From the NCBI GenBank assembly GCA_018657495.1, contig JABHXA010000005.1, positions 136,749 to 181,775 on the forward strand: a stretch of DNA of 45,027 nt, in the 5' to 3' direction. The DNA is from Fidelibacterota bacterium (GTDB lineage Bacteria > Fidelibacterota > Marinisomatia > SCGC-AAA003-L08 > JACNLC01). This document shows, in pieces, positions 26,175 to 34,969 of the stretch. How positions within the stretch are numbered: the stretch's first letter is position 1; each line of letters opens with the position of its first letter. A program made the translations under genes and the position numbers. The notes under the pieces are model-generated. The model made no database searches. It saw nothing but the letters and a program-made list of their open reading frames with translations, and was not told where the DNA came from.

Positions 26175-27515
26175 ATGGATAATATAAAAGAAAGTCGTCT
26201 CTCCGAATTTATCGCTGACCCCAAAAAGGCCATTTGGAAATTATCCCTGCCTATGATGTTTGGTATGATGGTTCAGGCAGTTTATATGCTTGTGGATACA
26301 GCCTTCATCGGAAAATGGGTCGGCGGATCTGCCCTCGCAGCTCTTGGTTATGTATTCCCGGTATTCTTTATTATTTTTGGTCTCACATTTGGATTGGGAT
26401 CCGGAGTTACCACCGTCATTGCTCAATATATTGGCCAGCAGGATAAACGACGAGCCGATAATGCCGCTGAGCACACATTACTATTAGGTCTGGTGATCAG
26501 TATTATTGTGGTGATAATTGGTTTGTTTATGGGTGAAACATTCCTTTCTATGCAGGGTGCCGATGAAGTTGTCGTTCAGGAAGGAATGAAATATTTCAAG
26601 ATTATGATTGGCGGTTCCATGTTTATGATCATAAGCATATTTTTCCGCTCAATTCTTTCTGGCGAAGGTGAAGCCATTTTCCCAATGAAAGTGATGGGTG
26701 TCGGCACCGTGATGAATATCATCCTTGATCCAATATTTATTCATTATTATGGATTATCCGGTGCCGCAATCGCCACGGTTATCAGTCAGGCAATTGTTGC
26801 GATGATTTTTTTCTATATGATGTTTTTCAAGCAACATACCTATATTCGATTTGATCTGAAAAATTTCTCATTTAATCCTATGATCATAAAAAGGATATTC
26901 AAGTTAGGTGTACCTTCTTCATTATCAATGATTATCATGTCCATCGGAGTTACTGCCTTCAATTGGATTCTCAACTCAACAATTGGAGTTGCTGCTTATC
27001 AAACAGCTGGAAGACTTGAACATCTTTTCTTCCTTCCACTGATTTCTATTGCAACCTCCATGGTCACACTGGTTGGTATGTTTTTTGGGGCACAAAGAAT
27101 GGACCTTGTCAAACAGGTAATCAAATATGGCTTGAGCAGAGCACTAGCATTAACGATGATCATCAGCGTATCCTTTTTTCTATTCGCAGAATCAATTATG
27201 CCGTTATTTACAGACTCCACTGAAATTGCTGATCTGGCCGTACAATATTTCAAAGTATTAATTTTTGCCTATCCATTTATTACTATTGGTCTGAGCAGCG
27301 GTCGAATCATGCAGGGATTGGGTCATGCAACCCCGATGCTTGTTGTAACCTTGCTTAGGGTTTTATTAATCAGCGCGCCTCTTGCCTGGTATTTTAGAAA
27401 CATTTTGGATTTACCCATCATTTATGTGTGGATTGCCATTCTCATCTCATCCATTGTTGCATCCAGCACCAGTTTTATCTGGATGATGACCATATTAAAA
27501 AAACTACAGAAGTAG
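26175..27515 (+). CDS. MATE-family multidrug/toxin exporter
   Basis: A 446-residue, twelve-helix MATE (NorM/DinF-like) antiporter that exports cationic compounds using Na+ or H+. The two-fold symmetry is visible: 'KAIWKLSLPMMFGMMVQAVY' opens the first half and 'RIFKLGVPSSLSMIIMS' the second. 'DTAFIGKWVGGSALAALGYV' is the typical first-half loop, and 'RIMQGLGHATPML' is the second-half counterpart. It is cytoplasmic-membrane located. It begins 68 bases after the ZIP gene on the same strand, with an AT-rich inverted repeat in between, so co-transcription is uncertain. The substrate cannot be predicted. Confidence 0.93.
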   Translation: MDNIKESRLSEFIADPKKAIWKLSLPMMFGMMVQAVYMLVDTAFIGKWVGGSALAALGYVFPVFFIIFGLTFGLGSGVTTVIAQYIGQQDKRRADNAAEHTLLLGLVISIIVVIIGLFMGETFLSMQGADEVVVQEGMKYFKIMIGGSMFMIISIFFRSILSGEGEAIFPMKVMGVGTVMNIILDPIFIHYYGLSGAAIATVISQAIVAMIFFYMMFFKQHTYIRFDLKNFSFNPMIIKRIFKLGVPSSLSMIIMSIGVTAFNWILNSTIGVAAYQTAGRLEHLFFLPLISIATSMVTLVGMFFGAQRMDLVKQVIKYGLSRALALTMIISVSFFLFAESIMPLFTDSTEIADLAVQYFKVLIFAYPFITIGLSSGRIMQGLGHATPMLVVTLLRVLLISAPLAWYFRNILDLPIIYVWIAILISSIVASSTSFIWMMTILKKLQK

Positions 27516-27657
27516 TCAATTAATTCTCATATTTCTCTTCAAGGAGTGTTAGGGAAACTATGTGGTTCTTCTGTTTTCCATTGAATATTTTTGATAATCC
27601 AGAATATCAAATTATCATATGCATTGTCTATTATTGCCATTTTCTGTAATTTTCGAT

Positions 27658-29022
27658 ATGAATAATCCCACAAAATACATCTTACTTTTTCTAGTCACTT
27701 TTTCATTCACCCAGGAAATCATCACTGAATTTGTTGTCGAAGAGGGCGATACACTTGATGTTTTTTCCTACCAAATACCAGCAGAATATACCGGTGATAA
27801 TGCCGTACCATTATTGGTGGCATTTCATCAATGGGGTGGTAATGAGAACTCAAATTACTTCACTGATTTCGATGAAGAAGCCAATCTGCGTGGTTGGTTT
27901 TTCCTTTCTCCTTTTGGCGGGTCACCCAATAATTATAATCATCAGGGAGCCCAGTTTTTTGTCCAGCAAGCGATAATCTGGCTTCAGGAAAATTTTAATA
28001 TAGATTCGCAAATGATTTATATGGTCGGCGGTTCAATGGGTGGTGCCGGAGGTGCTGTTTTTGCCACTAATCATCTCGATCCAAATTTCCCAATGGTGGC
28101 TGCGACTGCATCCGCCTCGGGTATTCTCGATTGTGAAAGACGTTACTGGGAGATGGATGGTAATAATTCTATGATTGAATGGTTTGGAGGTACGCCTGAG
28201 GAAGTCCCATTTGAATATCATCGTAACAGCGCTGTATTTTTTCCGGATTCTTTACAGAGCAATCACTATAATCTGCAATACACACCACTGTATATGGATT
28301 TTAGTGAATCAGAAGCGCATCGATGGCATGCTGAAGATCTTTATACTTTATTATTAGGATATAACGAAAATATGTGGATCGAACCTGACCCTGATCCCTC
28401 AGGACATGGTTACAGTATGATAGATGAAATTCATTCATGTGACTGGCTTTCTCAATTCTCGCTGGTTGATGATCCAGATAATGTGAATGTAAATTTGGAT
28501 GAACCAAGCAGGGCTTACTGGTTGGAAGCATTTGATCAGATATCTGAGGTAGAATTTATCAGAATTATTGCCGATCGAGTAAATGAATCAACTTTTAATA
28601 TCCATTATTTAAACAACTCTGAAGCATTATTTTTATATCCTTCAGAAATATTTGAATCTATATTCGTCACCACTTCAAACAACCGTTCTATTTCTCTTGG
28701 CCTTCCTGCTGATGATTCGTTCAGCGATATCCAATTATTTCAAAACGGATCACTGATTGCTGAACAGCAAATTACAGATGATCATATTTGGGTTGATATT
28801 CCATTTGCCGGGAATTACGAAATTCGTTTTATTTCAAGTATTCCGCCTGACCCAAATAATGACGGGAGCTGGAACGTGCTTGATCTGGTGTTAGTGGTGA
28901 ATTTTATTATTGGTTCAGCAATACCGGATGAATACGAGCAGAATGCTTCAGATATTAATCAGGATGGAATGATAAACGTTCTGGATCTGGTAGTAATGGT
29001 TAATCTAATTGTTGGAAACTAA
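27658..29022 (+). CDS. Secreted esterase of the polyhydroxyalkanoate-depolymerase/feruloyl-esterase fold with dockerin tail
   Basis: A 454-residue exported alpha/beta hydrolase. The start ATG at 27658 is chosen because it begins a clean signal peptide ('MNNPTKYILLFLVTFSFTQ'); an ATG at 27619 adds 13 residues that blur it. The hydrolase core has 'PLLVAFHQWGGNENSNYFTD' (oxyanion region) and the nucleophile elbow 'MVGGSMGGAGG' (G-G-S126-M-G). Asp and His partners are not securely placed, with 'DPSGHGYS' near residue 243 a candidate His. The last ~60 residues are a dockerin pair ('DPNNDGSWNVLDLVLVVNF', 'DINQDGMINVLDLVVMVNL'). It likely cleaves polyester or ester-linked polysaccharide outside the cell; exact substrate unknown. 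Confidence 0.85.
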   Translation: MNNPTKYILLFLVTFSFTQEIITEFVVEEGDTLDVFSYQIPAEYTGDNAVPLLVAFHQWGGNENSNYFTDFDEEANLRGWFFLSPFGGSPNNYNHQGAQFFVQQAIIWLQENFNIDSQMIYMVGGSMGGAGGAVFATNHLDPNFPMVAATASASGILDCERRYWEMDGNNSMIEWFGGTPEEVPFEYHRNSAVFFPDSLQSNHYNLQYTPLYMDFSESEAHRWHAEDLYTLLLGYNENMWIEPDPDPSGHGYSMIDEIHSCDWLSQFSLVDDPDNVNVNLDEPSRAYWLEAFDQISEVEFIRIIADRVNESTFNIHYLNNSEALFLYPSEIFESIFVTTSNNRSISLGLPADDSFSDIQLFQNGSLIAEQQITDDHIWVDIPFAGNYEIRFISSIPPDPNNDGSWNVLDLVLVVNFIIGSAIPDEYEQNASDINQDGMINVLDLVVMVNLIVGN

Positions 29023-29028
29023 AAAGTA

Positions 29029-29448
29029 TTATTCGCCGATAATTTTTATAAGAACCCGTTTTCTTCTTTTGCCGTCGAATTCACCATAGAATATTTGTTC
29101 CCAGGGTCCAAAATGTAATTTCCCCTCAGTCACAGCACAAGTCACCTCTCGACCCATTATCTGTCTCTTGTGATGGGCGTCCCCATTATCTTCACCTGTT
29201 CGGTTATGATCATATCTGGATAGCGGTTCATGCGGCGCGAGTTCTTCCAACCAACGTTTATAATCCCGATGCAACCCCGATTCATCATCATTAATAAATA
29301 CTGATGCGGTGATATGCATGGCATTTACCAGGCATAATCCTTCTTGAATCCCACTTTCGGTGATACAGTTCTGAACCTGATAAGTGATATTGACAAATTC
29401 CATTCGTTCTGGAATATCCAGCCAAAGTTCTTTGTAATAGGATTTCAT
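29029..29448 (-). CDS. YjbQ/UPF0047 family protein
   Basis: A 139-residue YjbQ-family protein. Diagnostic segments are '[20 protein letters not shown]' (about 37-56), '[21 protein letters not shown]' (in pieces, about 80-100) with the His cluster, and '[19 protein letters not shown]' at the end. Family members are annotated as secondary thiamine-phosphate synthases, although the physiological role is not settled. It converges on the esterase gene with a 6-base gap and stands apart (146 bases) from the upstream rhomboid operon. Confidence 0.92.
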   Translation of the reverse strand: MKSYYKELWLDIPERMEFVNITYQVQNCITESGIQEGLCLVNAMHITASVFINDDESGLHRDYKRWLEELAPHEPLSRYDHNRTGEDNGDAHHKRQIMGREVTCAVTEGKLHFGPWEQIFYGEFDGKRRKRVLIKIIGE

Positions 29449-29594
29449 TGATCCATATCCTTTGATTTGAAGAAAAATGTAAAGGGAAGAAAAATTAACA
29501 GGATCCAGCCAAACCTCAGCCCAATTAAGAAAATGACGACGGTTATGGCAATTTTTTGTAGTTGTGTTAATCGCAATTATACAGAAAGAATAGT

Positions 29595-30458
29595 TTAGTT
29601 TGGGGGTTGATCTTGAGAGTATTTTTTGCTGGCATTGTAAAGCATATTTTTTTCAGATTCTGATAACTCATCCCAACCGACGGTATTCATTTTATCAAGT
29701 ATTTGATCAACTCTTCGTTTATAAAGCGAATCATCAATTTTTGGTTTATTCTTAGCCAAATTACTTTTTTGCTGAGATGATTTGGGTTTCATTTTTCTTA
29801 ATTGGTATTTTAAAAACCAATGCCTTATAGTTTTAAACTGAAAACCCTTACTCAGGTAAATGTAACCGATAATCATTCCAGATAGATGAGTTAAATGACT
29901 AATAACTGATTGGCCTGGTGATAGTGATGCAAAAAATGATAACCCGGCAAGCACAGCGACAAAATATTTAATTTTCACGGGAAATAAGAAATACACATAT
30001 ACTTTTCGCTCCGGATACATGACTCCATAAGCCAATAGCAATCCATATATGGCACCACTTGCACCGACAATAGGTATAGTGGAATATAAACTAAAGAGCA
30101 TAGTGATTAAACCTGCACCGATACCGGTAATAAAATAATAAACAAAAAATTGCTTTTTACCCCAAATCTCTTCAAGCTCTCTTCCAAACATCCATAATAC
30201 AAACATATTCATTAATAGATGAGTCGCCCCACCATGCAGGAATAAATAGGTAAATGGCTGCCAAATTTTGAAGTGTTGCCACACAAAGCTGGGTACAAGA
30301 CCAAATTGACGAAATAGTTCTCCCCGGACACCGGATAATTCAATAGCCGCAAATACAATAATGTTGATAATGATGAGCAACTTGATTCCCTGTGGAGTAT
30401 TTTTTACAGCAGTTTGGAAGGGATTTCTTGCTCCCGGACTGGTATACTGATATCTCAT
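29595..30458 (-). CDS. Rhomboid-family intramembrane serine protease
   Basis: A 287-residue rhomboid, which cleaves membrane-embedded substrates. The core has six membrane helices (about residues 25-200). '[20 protein letters not shown]' (about 72-91) is the conserved loop/helix, '[10 protein letters not shown]' gives catalytic S134, and '[14 protein letters not shown]' gives the partner His (H191). After the core comes a ~85-residue soluble tail, Lys/Ser-rich with '[17 protein letters not shown]' and ending 'DQPPN'. It overlaps the upstream hydrolase gene by 4 bases (ATGA), so it is part of a proS-recO-hydrolase-rhomboid series on the minus strand. Confidence 0.95.
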   Translation of the reverse strand: MRYQYTSPGARNPFQTAVKNTPQGIKLLIIINIIVFAAIELSGVRGELFRQFGLVPSFVWQHFKIWQPFTYLFLHGGATHLLMNMFVLWMFGRELEEIWGKKQFFVYYFITGIGAGLITMLFSLYSTIPIVGASGAIYGLLLAYGVMYPERKVYVYFLFPVKIKYFVAVLAGLSFFASLSPGQSVISHLTHLSGMIIGYIYLSKGFQFKTIRHWFLKYQLRKMKPKSSQQKSNLAKNKPKIDDSLYKRRVDQILDKMNTVGWDELSESEKNMLYNASKKYSQDQPPN

Positions 30459-31234
30459 TTGTCCATCCCGGAAATTGAATTCATAAAATGTAAAACCTCC
30501 TGGTGAATCACATCTTTTTCTAAATCATTATCCCACATATTATGAGTCGTTTTTTTATATCCTGAATACCATATATTTTCAGAGCTAACACTATCCCGTA
30601 TTATTTTTGCATTTGAAGGGGGCAATGTCACATCATTTTCAGCAAACTGAATCAAAATGGGAGATTTGATTTTATGAATGTTCTCTCGAATCAAATCAGT
30701 CATTTTTTGAACTTGATTTATTGCCCTCATTGGGTAATAATTATAACCATAAAATTTATACGTGTCTCTCACATTCTTGGGATATCTGCCGCCCTTGGTT
30801 AATTTTGAAATAAACATGCACATAAATGGATTCAAATATTTGGTTTTGAGACGATGAAGAAATTCAATCAAAGGGGCTGCGGTGATCAAACCGGCAACTG
30901 GAAACATCTGGGATAAATTTATTGCCAGGAGGCTCCCCATGCTGACTCCGCCGACAAATACGCTGTCGCACTCAGAATATAATTTTGCAAATCCTTGTTC
31001 AGTATGAGTGAGCCAATCGGTATATTTTACCCGATTGCAGTCATCCACTGTAGTGCCGTGGCCCGGTAAATTTTCAGCAACTACCCGATATCCATTTGCT
31101 GCTAGAAGGTGAGCTAAATCTCGAACTTCATAAGTTGTACTGGTGAATCCGTGAATCAGGTAACAGCCAATTTTGCTATCTGGATTTAAGTGATAATCTT
31201 TTGTATCAAATCGTTCAGTATGATCGAGTATCAT
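30455..31234 (-). CDS. Alpha/beta hydrolase (carboxylesterase/monoacylglycerol-lipase-like)
   Basis: A 259-residue serine hydrolase of the Est30/monoglyceride-lipase group. 'GCYLIHGFTSTTYEVRDLAHLLAANGY' (in pieces, about 23-49) is the oxyanion-hole region with H-G-F. 'VVAENLPGHGTT' follows, and the nucleophile elbow is 'GGVSMGS' with S98. 'IQFAENDVTLPP' supplies the Asp and 'YKKTTHNMWDN' the His. Both flanking overlaps are 4 bases (recO upstream, rhomboid downstream), so it is tightly coupled. The substrate is unknown; short-chain esters or membrane lipids are the usual range. Confidence 0.93.
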   Translation of the reverse strand: MILDHTERFDTKDYHLNPDSKIGCYLIHGFTSTTYEVRDLAHLLAANGYRVVAENLPGHGTTVDDCNRVKYTDWLTHTEQGFAKLYSECDSVFVGGVSMGSLLAINLSQMFPVAGLITAAPLIEFLHRLKTKYLNPFMCMFISKLTKGGRYPKNVRDTYKFYGYNYYPMRAINQVQKMTDLIRENIHKIKSPILIQFAENDVTLPPSNAKIIRDSVSSENIWYSGYKKTTHNMWDNDLEKDVIHQEVLHFMNSISGMDK

Positions 31235-31974
31235 AATAGCTGATCCATTATTTTCAATGATTTTACTTTTTCCATGCCCAGCATATGAATTTTAAGAAAG
31301 GATAATAAAAACTGTGTAATCCCATTTGACAATTTATCAGATAATTCTATATTGGAAAGATTATTAATATGTGTCACATTCAATTTTTTTAGAACCTGAA
31401 GTTGTGGAGAATTAAGATCATTATCGCCAATTGAGATACAATTTCGGCAACTCAGCATTCCGGTATGGATATCCAAAACACATTCAGACATGGTGCATAA
31501 ACATCCACCGCAACGGTCCAGATTCGGCTTGAATCCAGATCTTATGGCCAACTGAAGCATAAAAAACCAGAATATCTCCTTGTATAATCCTGGGTTTTCC
31601 TCAAGAACATTTACGCATTTTGTCACAAGTCGATATAAAATTGGGCTGGGGTCTTGCTCAATACAGGTGTGATCGAGGATATCCAAAATTGTCAGACCCG
31701 TTGTCAGGCTATGCATATCCTCACGAATATTTTTTACGATATACAGGGAATTGGCTTCTTTTAGATTTTGCAAACCGCGGGATTCCTTCGAGAAATAATT
31801 CACGTGAATTCCATTTAGAGGCTCCAGGGTGGAAGCGAGGGGATTTTTTGGTCTTCTCGCACCTTTTGCCATGACAGATACTTTTCCGTAATCCTCGGTA
31901 TATAAACGAGAGATAATGCTTGTATTACTGTATGGGAATGATTTTAAAACAATGGCTTTAGACGATAAAAGCAT
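31231..31974 (-). CDS. recO: DNA repair protein RecO
   Basis: A 247-residue RecO, which helps load RecA onto SSB-coated DNA with RecR. The N-terminal OB-fold begins 'SSKAIVLKSFPYSNTSII' and contains 'VMAKGARRPKNPLASTLEPL'. The helical domain follows, with the four-Cys zinc site 'CGGCLCTMSEC' and 'GMLSCRNC' (about 155-182). Length is typical. Its stop overlaps the downstream hydrolase start by 4 bases, and it starts 62 bases downstream of proS. No RecR or RecF gene is in this window. Confidence 0.93.
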   Translation of the reverse strand: MLLSSKAIVLKSFPYSNTSIISRLYTEDYGKVSVMAKGARRPKNPLASTLEPLNGIHVNYFSKESRGLQNLKEANSLYIVKNIREDMHSLTTGLTILDILDHTCIEQDPSPILYRLVTKCVNVLEENPGLYKEIFWFFMLQLAIRSGFKPNLDRCGGCLCTMSECVLDIHTGMLSCRNCISIGDNDLNSPQLQVLKKLNVTHINNLSNIELSDKLSNGITQFLLSFLKIHMLGMEKVKSLKIMDQLL

Positions 31975-32036
31975 GACTCCCTATTGTTGGGATATCCTCT
32001 GATTCAATTCAGGATGCACAATCTTCGCTCATTTTA

Positions 32037-33509
32037 CTAATATGCCTTGGAAAATATCACCTCATGTTTTGCAGGTTTACCAGAATAAATGCACGCAAGA
32101 CCCTCTGGTTTTTCATCAAAAGGGATTACCCTGATGGTTGCTTTTGTTTCAGCTTTAACGGCTTCTTCCGTTTTCGCATCCCCATCCCATCCACAACGAA
32201 TAAATCCACCTTTTTCCACAATAGATTTGAATTCGTCATAACTACTCACTGAAAAAGTATTGTCTTCACGGAATGCCAGGGCCTGATCAAAAAGATTATT
32301 TTGTATCTCATCTAGTAGGTCAATAATCTTTGAAGATGCTCCAGCAATTTCAACTCCAAATTTTTCAGAAGTATCTCTTCGCGCTAGAAACACGCTGTGC
32401 TGTTTCATATCCCTTGGTCCTACTTCCAATCGGATTGGAACACCTTTCATCTCCCATTCATTAAATTTGAAACCTGGCGACATTTTTTTTCTGTCATCAA
32501 TATGGACTCTGATCCCATTCTGTTTTAGAGATTTTATAAGGGGATCAAGATAGGATTTTACCATTTCACCGTCTTCATCACTCCGTGTAATTGGTATAAC
32601 AACCACCTGGATTGGGGCGATGGCTGGAGGCAGCCGCAGGCCCTTATCATCACCATGAGCCATGATAATCGCACCTATCAACCGCGTACTTACTCCCCAG
32701 CTGGTGGCATAGACATATTCTTCTTTATTATTTTCATCCTGATATTTTACATCAAAAGCTTTGGCAAAATTTTGCCCTAAATAATGAGAGGTACCAGCCT
32801 GGAGTGCTTTTTTGTCACCCATCATGGCTTCGATACAATAGGTGTCAACAGCACCGGCAAATTTTTCACTTTCGGATTTTAAACCGGTTAGAACCGGGAT
32901 AGCCAATACATCCTCGGCGACTTCCCGATATACTTCCAGCATTTTTAATGTTTCTTCAATCGCTTCTTTTTTAGTGGAATGAGCTGTGTGACCTTCCTGC
33001 CAAAGAAATTCGCTGGTCCGGATAAATAACCTGGTACGCATTTCCCATCTCACCACATTGGCCCATTGGTTTATTAATAACGGCAAATCACGATAGGAGT
33101 TTATCCACTTCTTATACATTGACCAGATAATTGTCTCACTAGTCGGTCTAACGATAATTTCTTCTTCTAATTTGGATGCTGGATCGACAACAACAGCCTT
33201 ACCATCTTCAGTTGCTTTCAGGCGGGTATGGGTAACTACAGCACATTCCTTGGCGAAACCTTCTACATGTTCTGCTTCTTTTGATAAAAATGACTTAGGA
33301 ATGAATAATGGGAAATACGCATTTGTGTGTCCCGTTGCTTTAAACCGACTGTCAAATGCATCTCTTACATTTTCCCATATACCATAACCGTAAGGCCGTA
33401 TCACCATTGTACCTTTTACTGGTCCATAGTCGGCCATTTGGGACTTTGAGATTACATCTGTATACCATTTGTTATAATCCGTGCTTTTTGGAGTGACGCC
33501 TTTTGCCAT
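32037..33509 (-). CDS. proS: Prolyl-tRNA synthetase, archaeal/eukaryal-type (short, no editing insert)
   Basis: A 490-residue class II prolyl-tRNA synthetase of the ProS type 3 (archaeal/eukaryal-like) form, without the INS editing domain of typical bacterial enzymes. The start is 'STDYNKWYTDVISKSQMADY'. Motif regions 'RPTSETIIWSMYKKWINSYR' and 'RWEMRTRLFIRTSEFLWQEG' (about 170-190) are clear, then 'PVKGTMVIRPYGYGIWE' is near the N-terminus. The anticodon-binding domain includes 'PIQVVVIPITRSDED'. The C-terminal zinc-like domain ends 'EVIFSKAY', the usual terminal Tyr form. It is first gene of the minus-strand proS-recO-hydrolase-rhomboid set. The REP region lies upstream. Confidence 0.96.
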   Translation of the reverse strand: MAKGVTPKSTDYNKWYTDVISKSQMADYGPVKGTMVIRPYGYGIWENVRDAFDSRFKATGHTNAYFPLFIPKSFLSKEAEHVEGFAKECAVVTHTRLKATEDGKAVVVDPASKLEEEIIVRPTSETIIWSMYKKWINSYRDLPLLINQWANVVRWEMRTRLFIRTSEFLWQEGHTAHSTKKEAIEETLKMLEVYREVAEDVLAIPVLTGLKSESEKFAGAVDTYCIEAMMGDKKALQAGTSHYLGQNFAKAFDVKYQDENNKEEYVYATSWGVSTRLIGAIIMAHGDDKGLRLPPAIAPIQVVVIPITRSDEDGEMVKSYLDPLIKSLKQNGIRVHIDDRKKMSPGFKFNEWEMKGVPIRLEVGPRDMKQHSVFLARRDTSEKFGVEIAGASSKIIDLLDEIQNNLFDQALAFREDNTFSVSSYDEFKSIVEKGGFIRCGWDGDAKTEEAVKAETKATIRVIPFDEKPEGLACIYSGKPAKHEVIFSKAY

Positions 33510-33717
33510 TTAATCCTCGTTAGTTTCTATAGTTTAATCAAAATACAGGGGCGGAATTTAAAGCGGTTTTAACCTTTTTTTGAGATGAAAAGGAGAATAT
33601 TTGAAATTTCATTCTTACAATTAATCAGAAAATGACGAATAATCAACCTTTATAATTCCATAGGTTTTTGCCAATTATCATAATCCATAATTAATTGGGC
33701 TAAATCCTTCAAAATAA

Positions 33718-33779
33718 AACTGTATCACAATCATCTTGATTGTGTCAATTAAAATCAACCTGGAAGGTTGATATACAAA
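33718..33779. repeat. REP-like palindromic element, copy 1
   Basis: The unit contains CACAATCA-TCT-TGATTGTG (33726-33744, 8-bp stem), a 9-base spacer and ATCAACC-TGGAA-GGTTGAT (33754-33772, 7-bp stem), then ATACAAA. It shares 'GTATCACAATCAT' and 'ATCAACCTGGAAGGTTGAT' with copies 2 and 4, and an upstream AATCCTTCA is also shared in part. It is 3' of the RAYT gene. Confidence 0.93.
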
Positions 33780-33849
33780 CAATTAATAATTAATGTGCAA
33801 AAATAAGGGGGGCGTACTGCAATTTTAAATTTTAATTCCTTCAACTCGA

Positions 33850-33910
33850 AACTGTATCACAATCATTCTGATTGTGCAATTCAAAATCAACCTGGAAGGT
33901 TGATATACAA
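33850..33910. repeat. REP-like palindromic element, copy 2
   Basis: CACAATCA-TTC-TGATTGTG (33858-33876), a 9-base spacer and ATCAACC-TGGAA-GGTTGAT (33886-33904) followed by ATACAA. Same order and orientation as copy 1, starting 132 bases later. The first loop is TTC rather than TCT. TAATTCCTTCA just upstream is shared with copy 4. Confidence 0.93.
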
Positions 33911-33993
33911 TACCTATTCATAATTATAACCCAGAAAGGGATTATTAATATTGAATTCATAATCAATTGAACTAGCCGCCCTAACAATAAAAA

Positions 33994-34626
33994 TCATACT
34001 AGTGAGTTGACAAATATTCTGTAATGTGAATTTGGTAAACCCTTTGGATTATCAATTATATATTTTTGAATTCTTTGTAATTGATCTGAGCTTCTCACGA
34101 TATGATCAAAAGACTCATGCATCCAAAGCTGTCCTTTGCGACCAAGTAAAAGATTTAACTTATTTGCGGTATAAGATTTCCAAGAATGGGTTATTTCTGA
34201 AAGAGACCAGATTTTTAATGGCTTTACAAGAATATGAATATGATTTGGCATTATAACCCAGTTGCCAAGCCTATATCGGTCAGAATCAAAATACTCTAAG
34301 GCGTTTTGGATAATCAATGAATTACTGGGTTTATTTAAGATGCATGAGCCAAATCCATTGTCCAATAATTTATCAATTCGCTCGGAAAATAATTTATAAT
34401 ATTCTTTTTTGAGTTCAAAATTTATTGTCCGCAAATCTGTTTCAGATTCAATTTTATTTATAAGCCTCCATTCGATGCGTTCTTGGGTGATTTCTTCGAT
34501 TGCATTGTTTGGGATTGAATCCCAAAGACGAAATGTCACAAAATAAATAACGCCATCTTGATCCCAATGAGGTAAATTCCTTCTCCTTTGTTCTGTTACA
34601 CTTTCATAGTCAAAATATATACTCAT
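33994..34626 (-). CDS. REP-associated tyrosine transposase (RAYT, Y1/HUH-like)
   Basis: A 210-residue transposase of the IS200-related RAYT class. The HUH motif is H-I-H in 'MPNHIHILVKPLK' (about 126-138). The N-terminal 'RNLPHWDQDGVIYFVTFRLWDS' is the family's opening. The C-terminal 'LWMHESFDHIVRSSDQLQRI' and 'YIIDNPKGLPNSHYR' supply the catalytic-Tyr region. RAYT proteins nick and join REP sequences; they are domesticated single-copy genes, not free IS elements. Four two-hairpin repeats lie on both sides, all in the same orientation, exactly as expected. The start at 34626 (ATG) is preceded by an AT-rich leader. The ORF is intact. Confidence 0.93.
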   Translation of the reverse strand: MSIYFDYESVTEQRRRNLPHWDQDGVIYFVTFRLWDSIPNNAIEEITQERIEWRLINKIESETDLRTINFELKKEYYKLFSERIDKLLDNGFGSCILNKPSNSLIIQNALEYFDSDRYRLGNWVIMPNHIHILVKPLKIWSLSEITHSWKSYTANKLNLLLGRKGQLWMHESFDHIVRSSDQLQRIQKYIIDNPKGLPNSHYRIFVNSLV

Positions 34627-34694
34627 TGATTTTTTAATTTTATTGCCATTTTCTGAAAATCCATTTTAATTAGTTGGTCAGGATCCAAATATGT

Positions 34695-34754
34695 AATACT
34701 AAAAGTATTCTTAATTATGCTTTTTAAAATCAACCTGGAGGGTTGATATACAAA
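34695..34754. repeat. REP-like palindromic element, copy 3 (degenerate)
   Basis: The second hairpin is intact: ATCAACC-TGGAG-GGTTGAT (34729-34747), followed by ATACAAAA. The first hairpin sequence is absent but a different one, AATACT-AAA-AGTATT (34695-34709), stands near its place with a longer spacer. So two-hairpin architecture is kept while sequence is not. It lies 5' of the RAYT gene. Confidence 0.75.
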
Positions 34755-34834
34755 ACCACATCAATAATAATTGTCCAAACGAAGATTTAAAAAAAATATT
34801 CTAATTTCTTAAATGGTAATTCCTTCATAACGAG

Positions 34835-34894
34835 AATGTATCACAATCATCTTGATTGTGCTCTTCAGAATCAACCTGGAAGGTTGATATACAG
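34835..34894. repeat. REP-like palindromic element, copy 4
   Basis: CACAATCA-TCT-TGATTGTG (34842-34860), a 9-base spacer and ATCAACC-TGGAA-GGTTGAT (34870-34888), then ATACAG. Nearly identical to copy 1, and preceded by TAATTCCTTCA as is copy 2. It lies between copy 3 and the threonine aldolase gene end. Intergenic only. Confidence 0.93.
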
Positions 34895-34969
34895 TAAGTC
34901 TGAGGTCTATATTTTCCTTAAAGGGAAGTATTTACTTTTGATCTAGAAATCTTTAACTTCAGGGTGAAA

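Noticed and set aside
33718..34894. Possible CRISPR array from repeated palindromic units
   Set aside because: Only four units, spacing is irregular and interrupted by a RAYT gene, and each unit holds two different hairpins; no cas genes.
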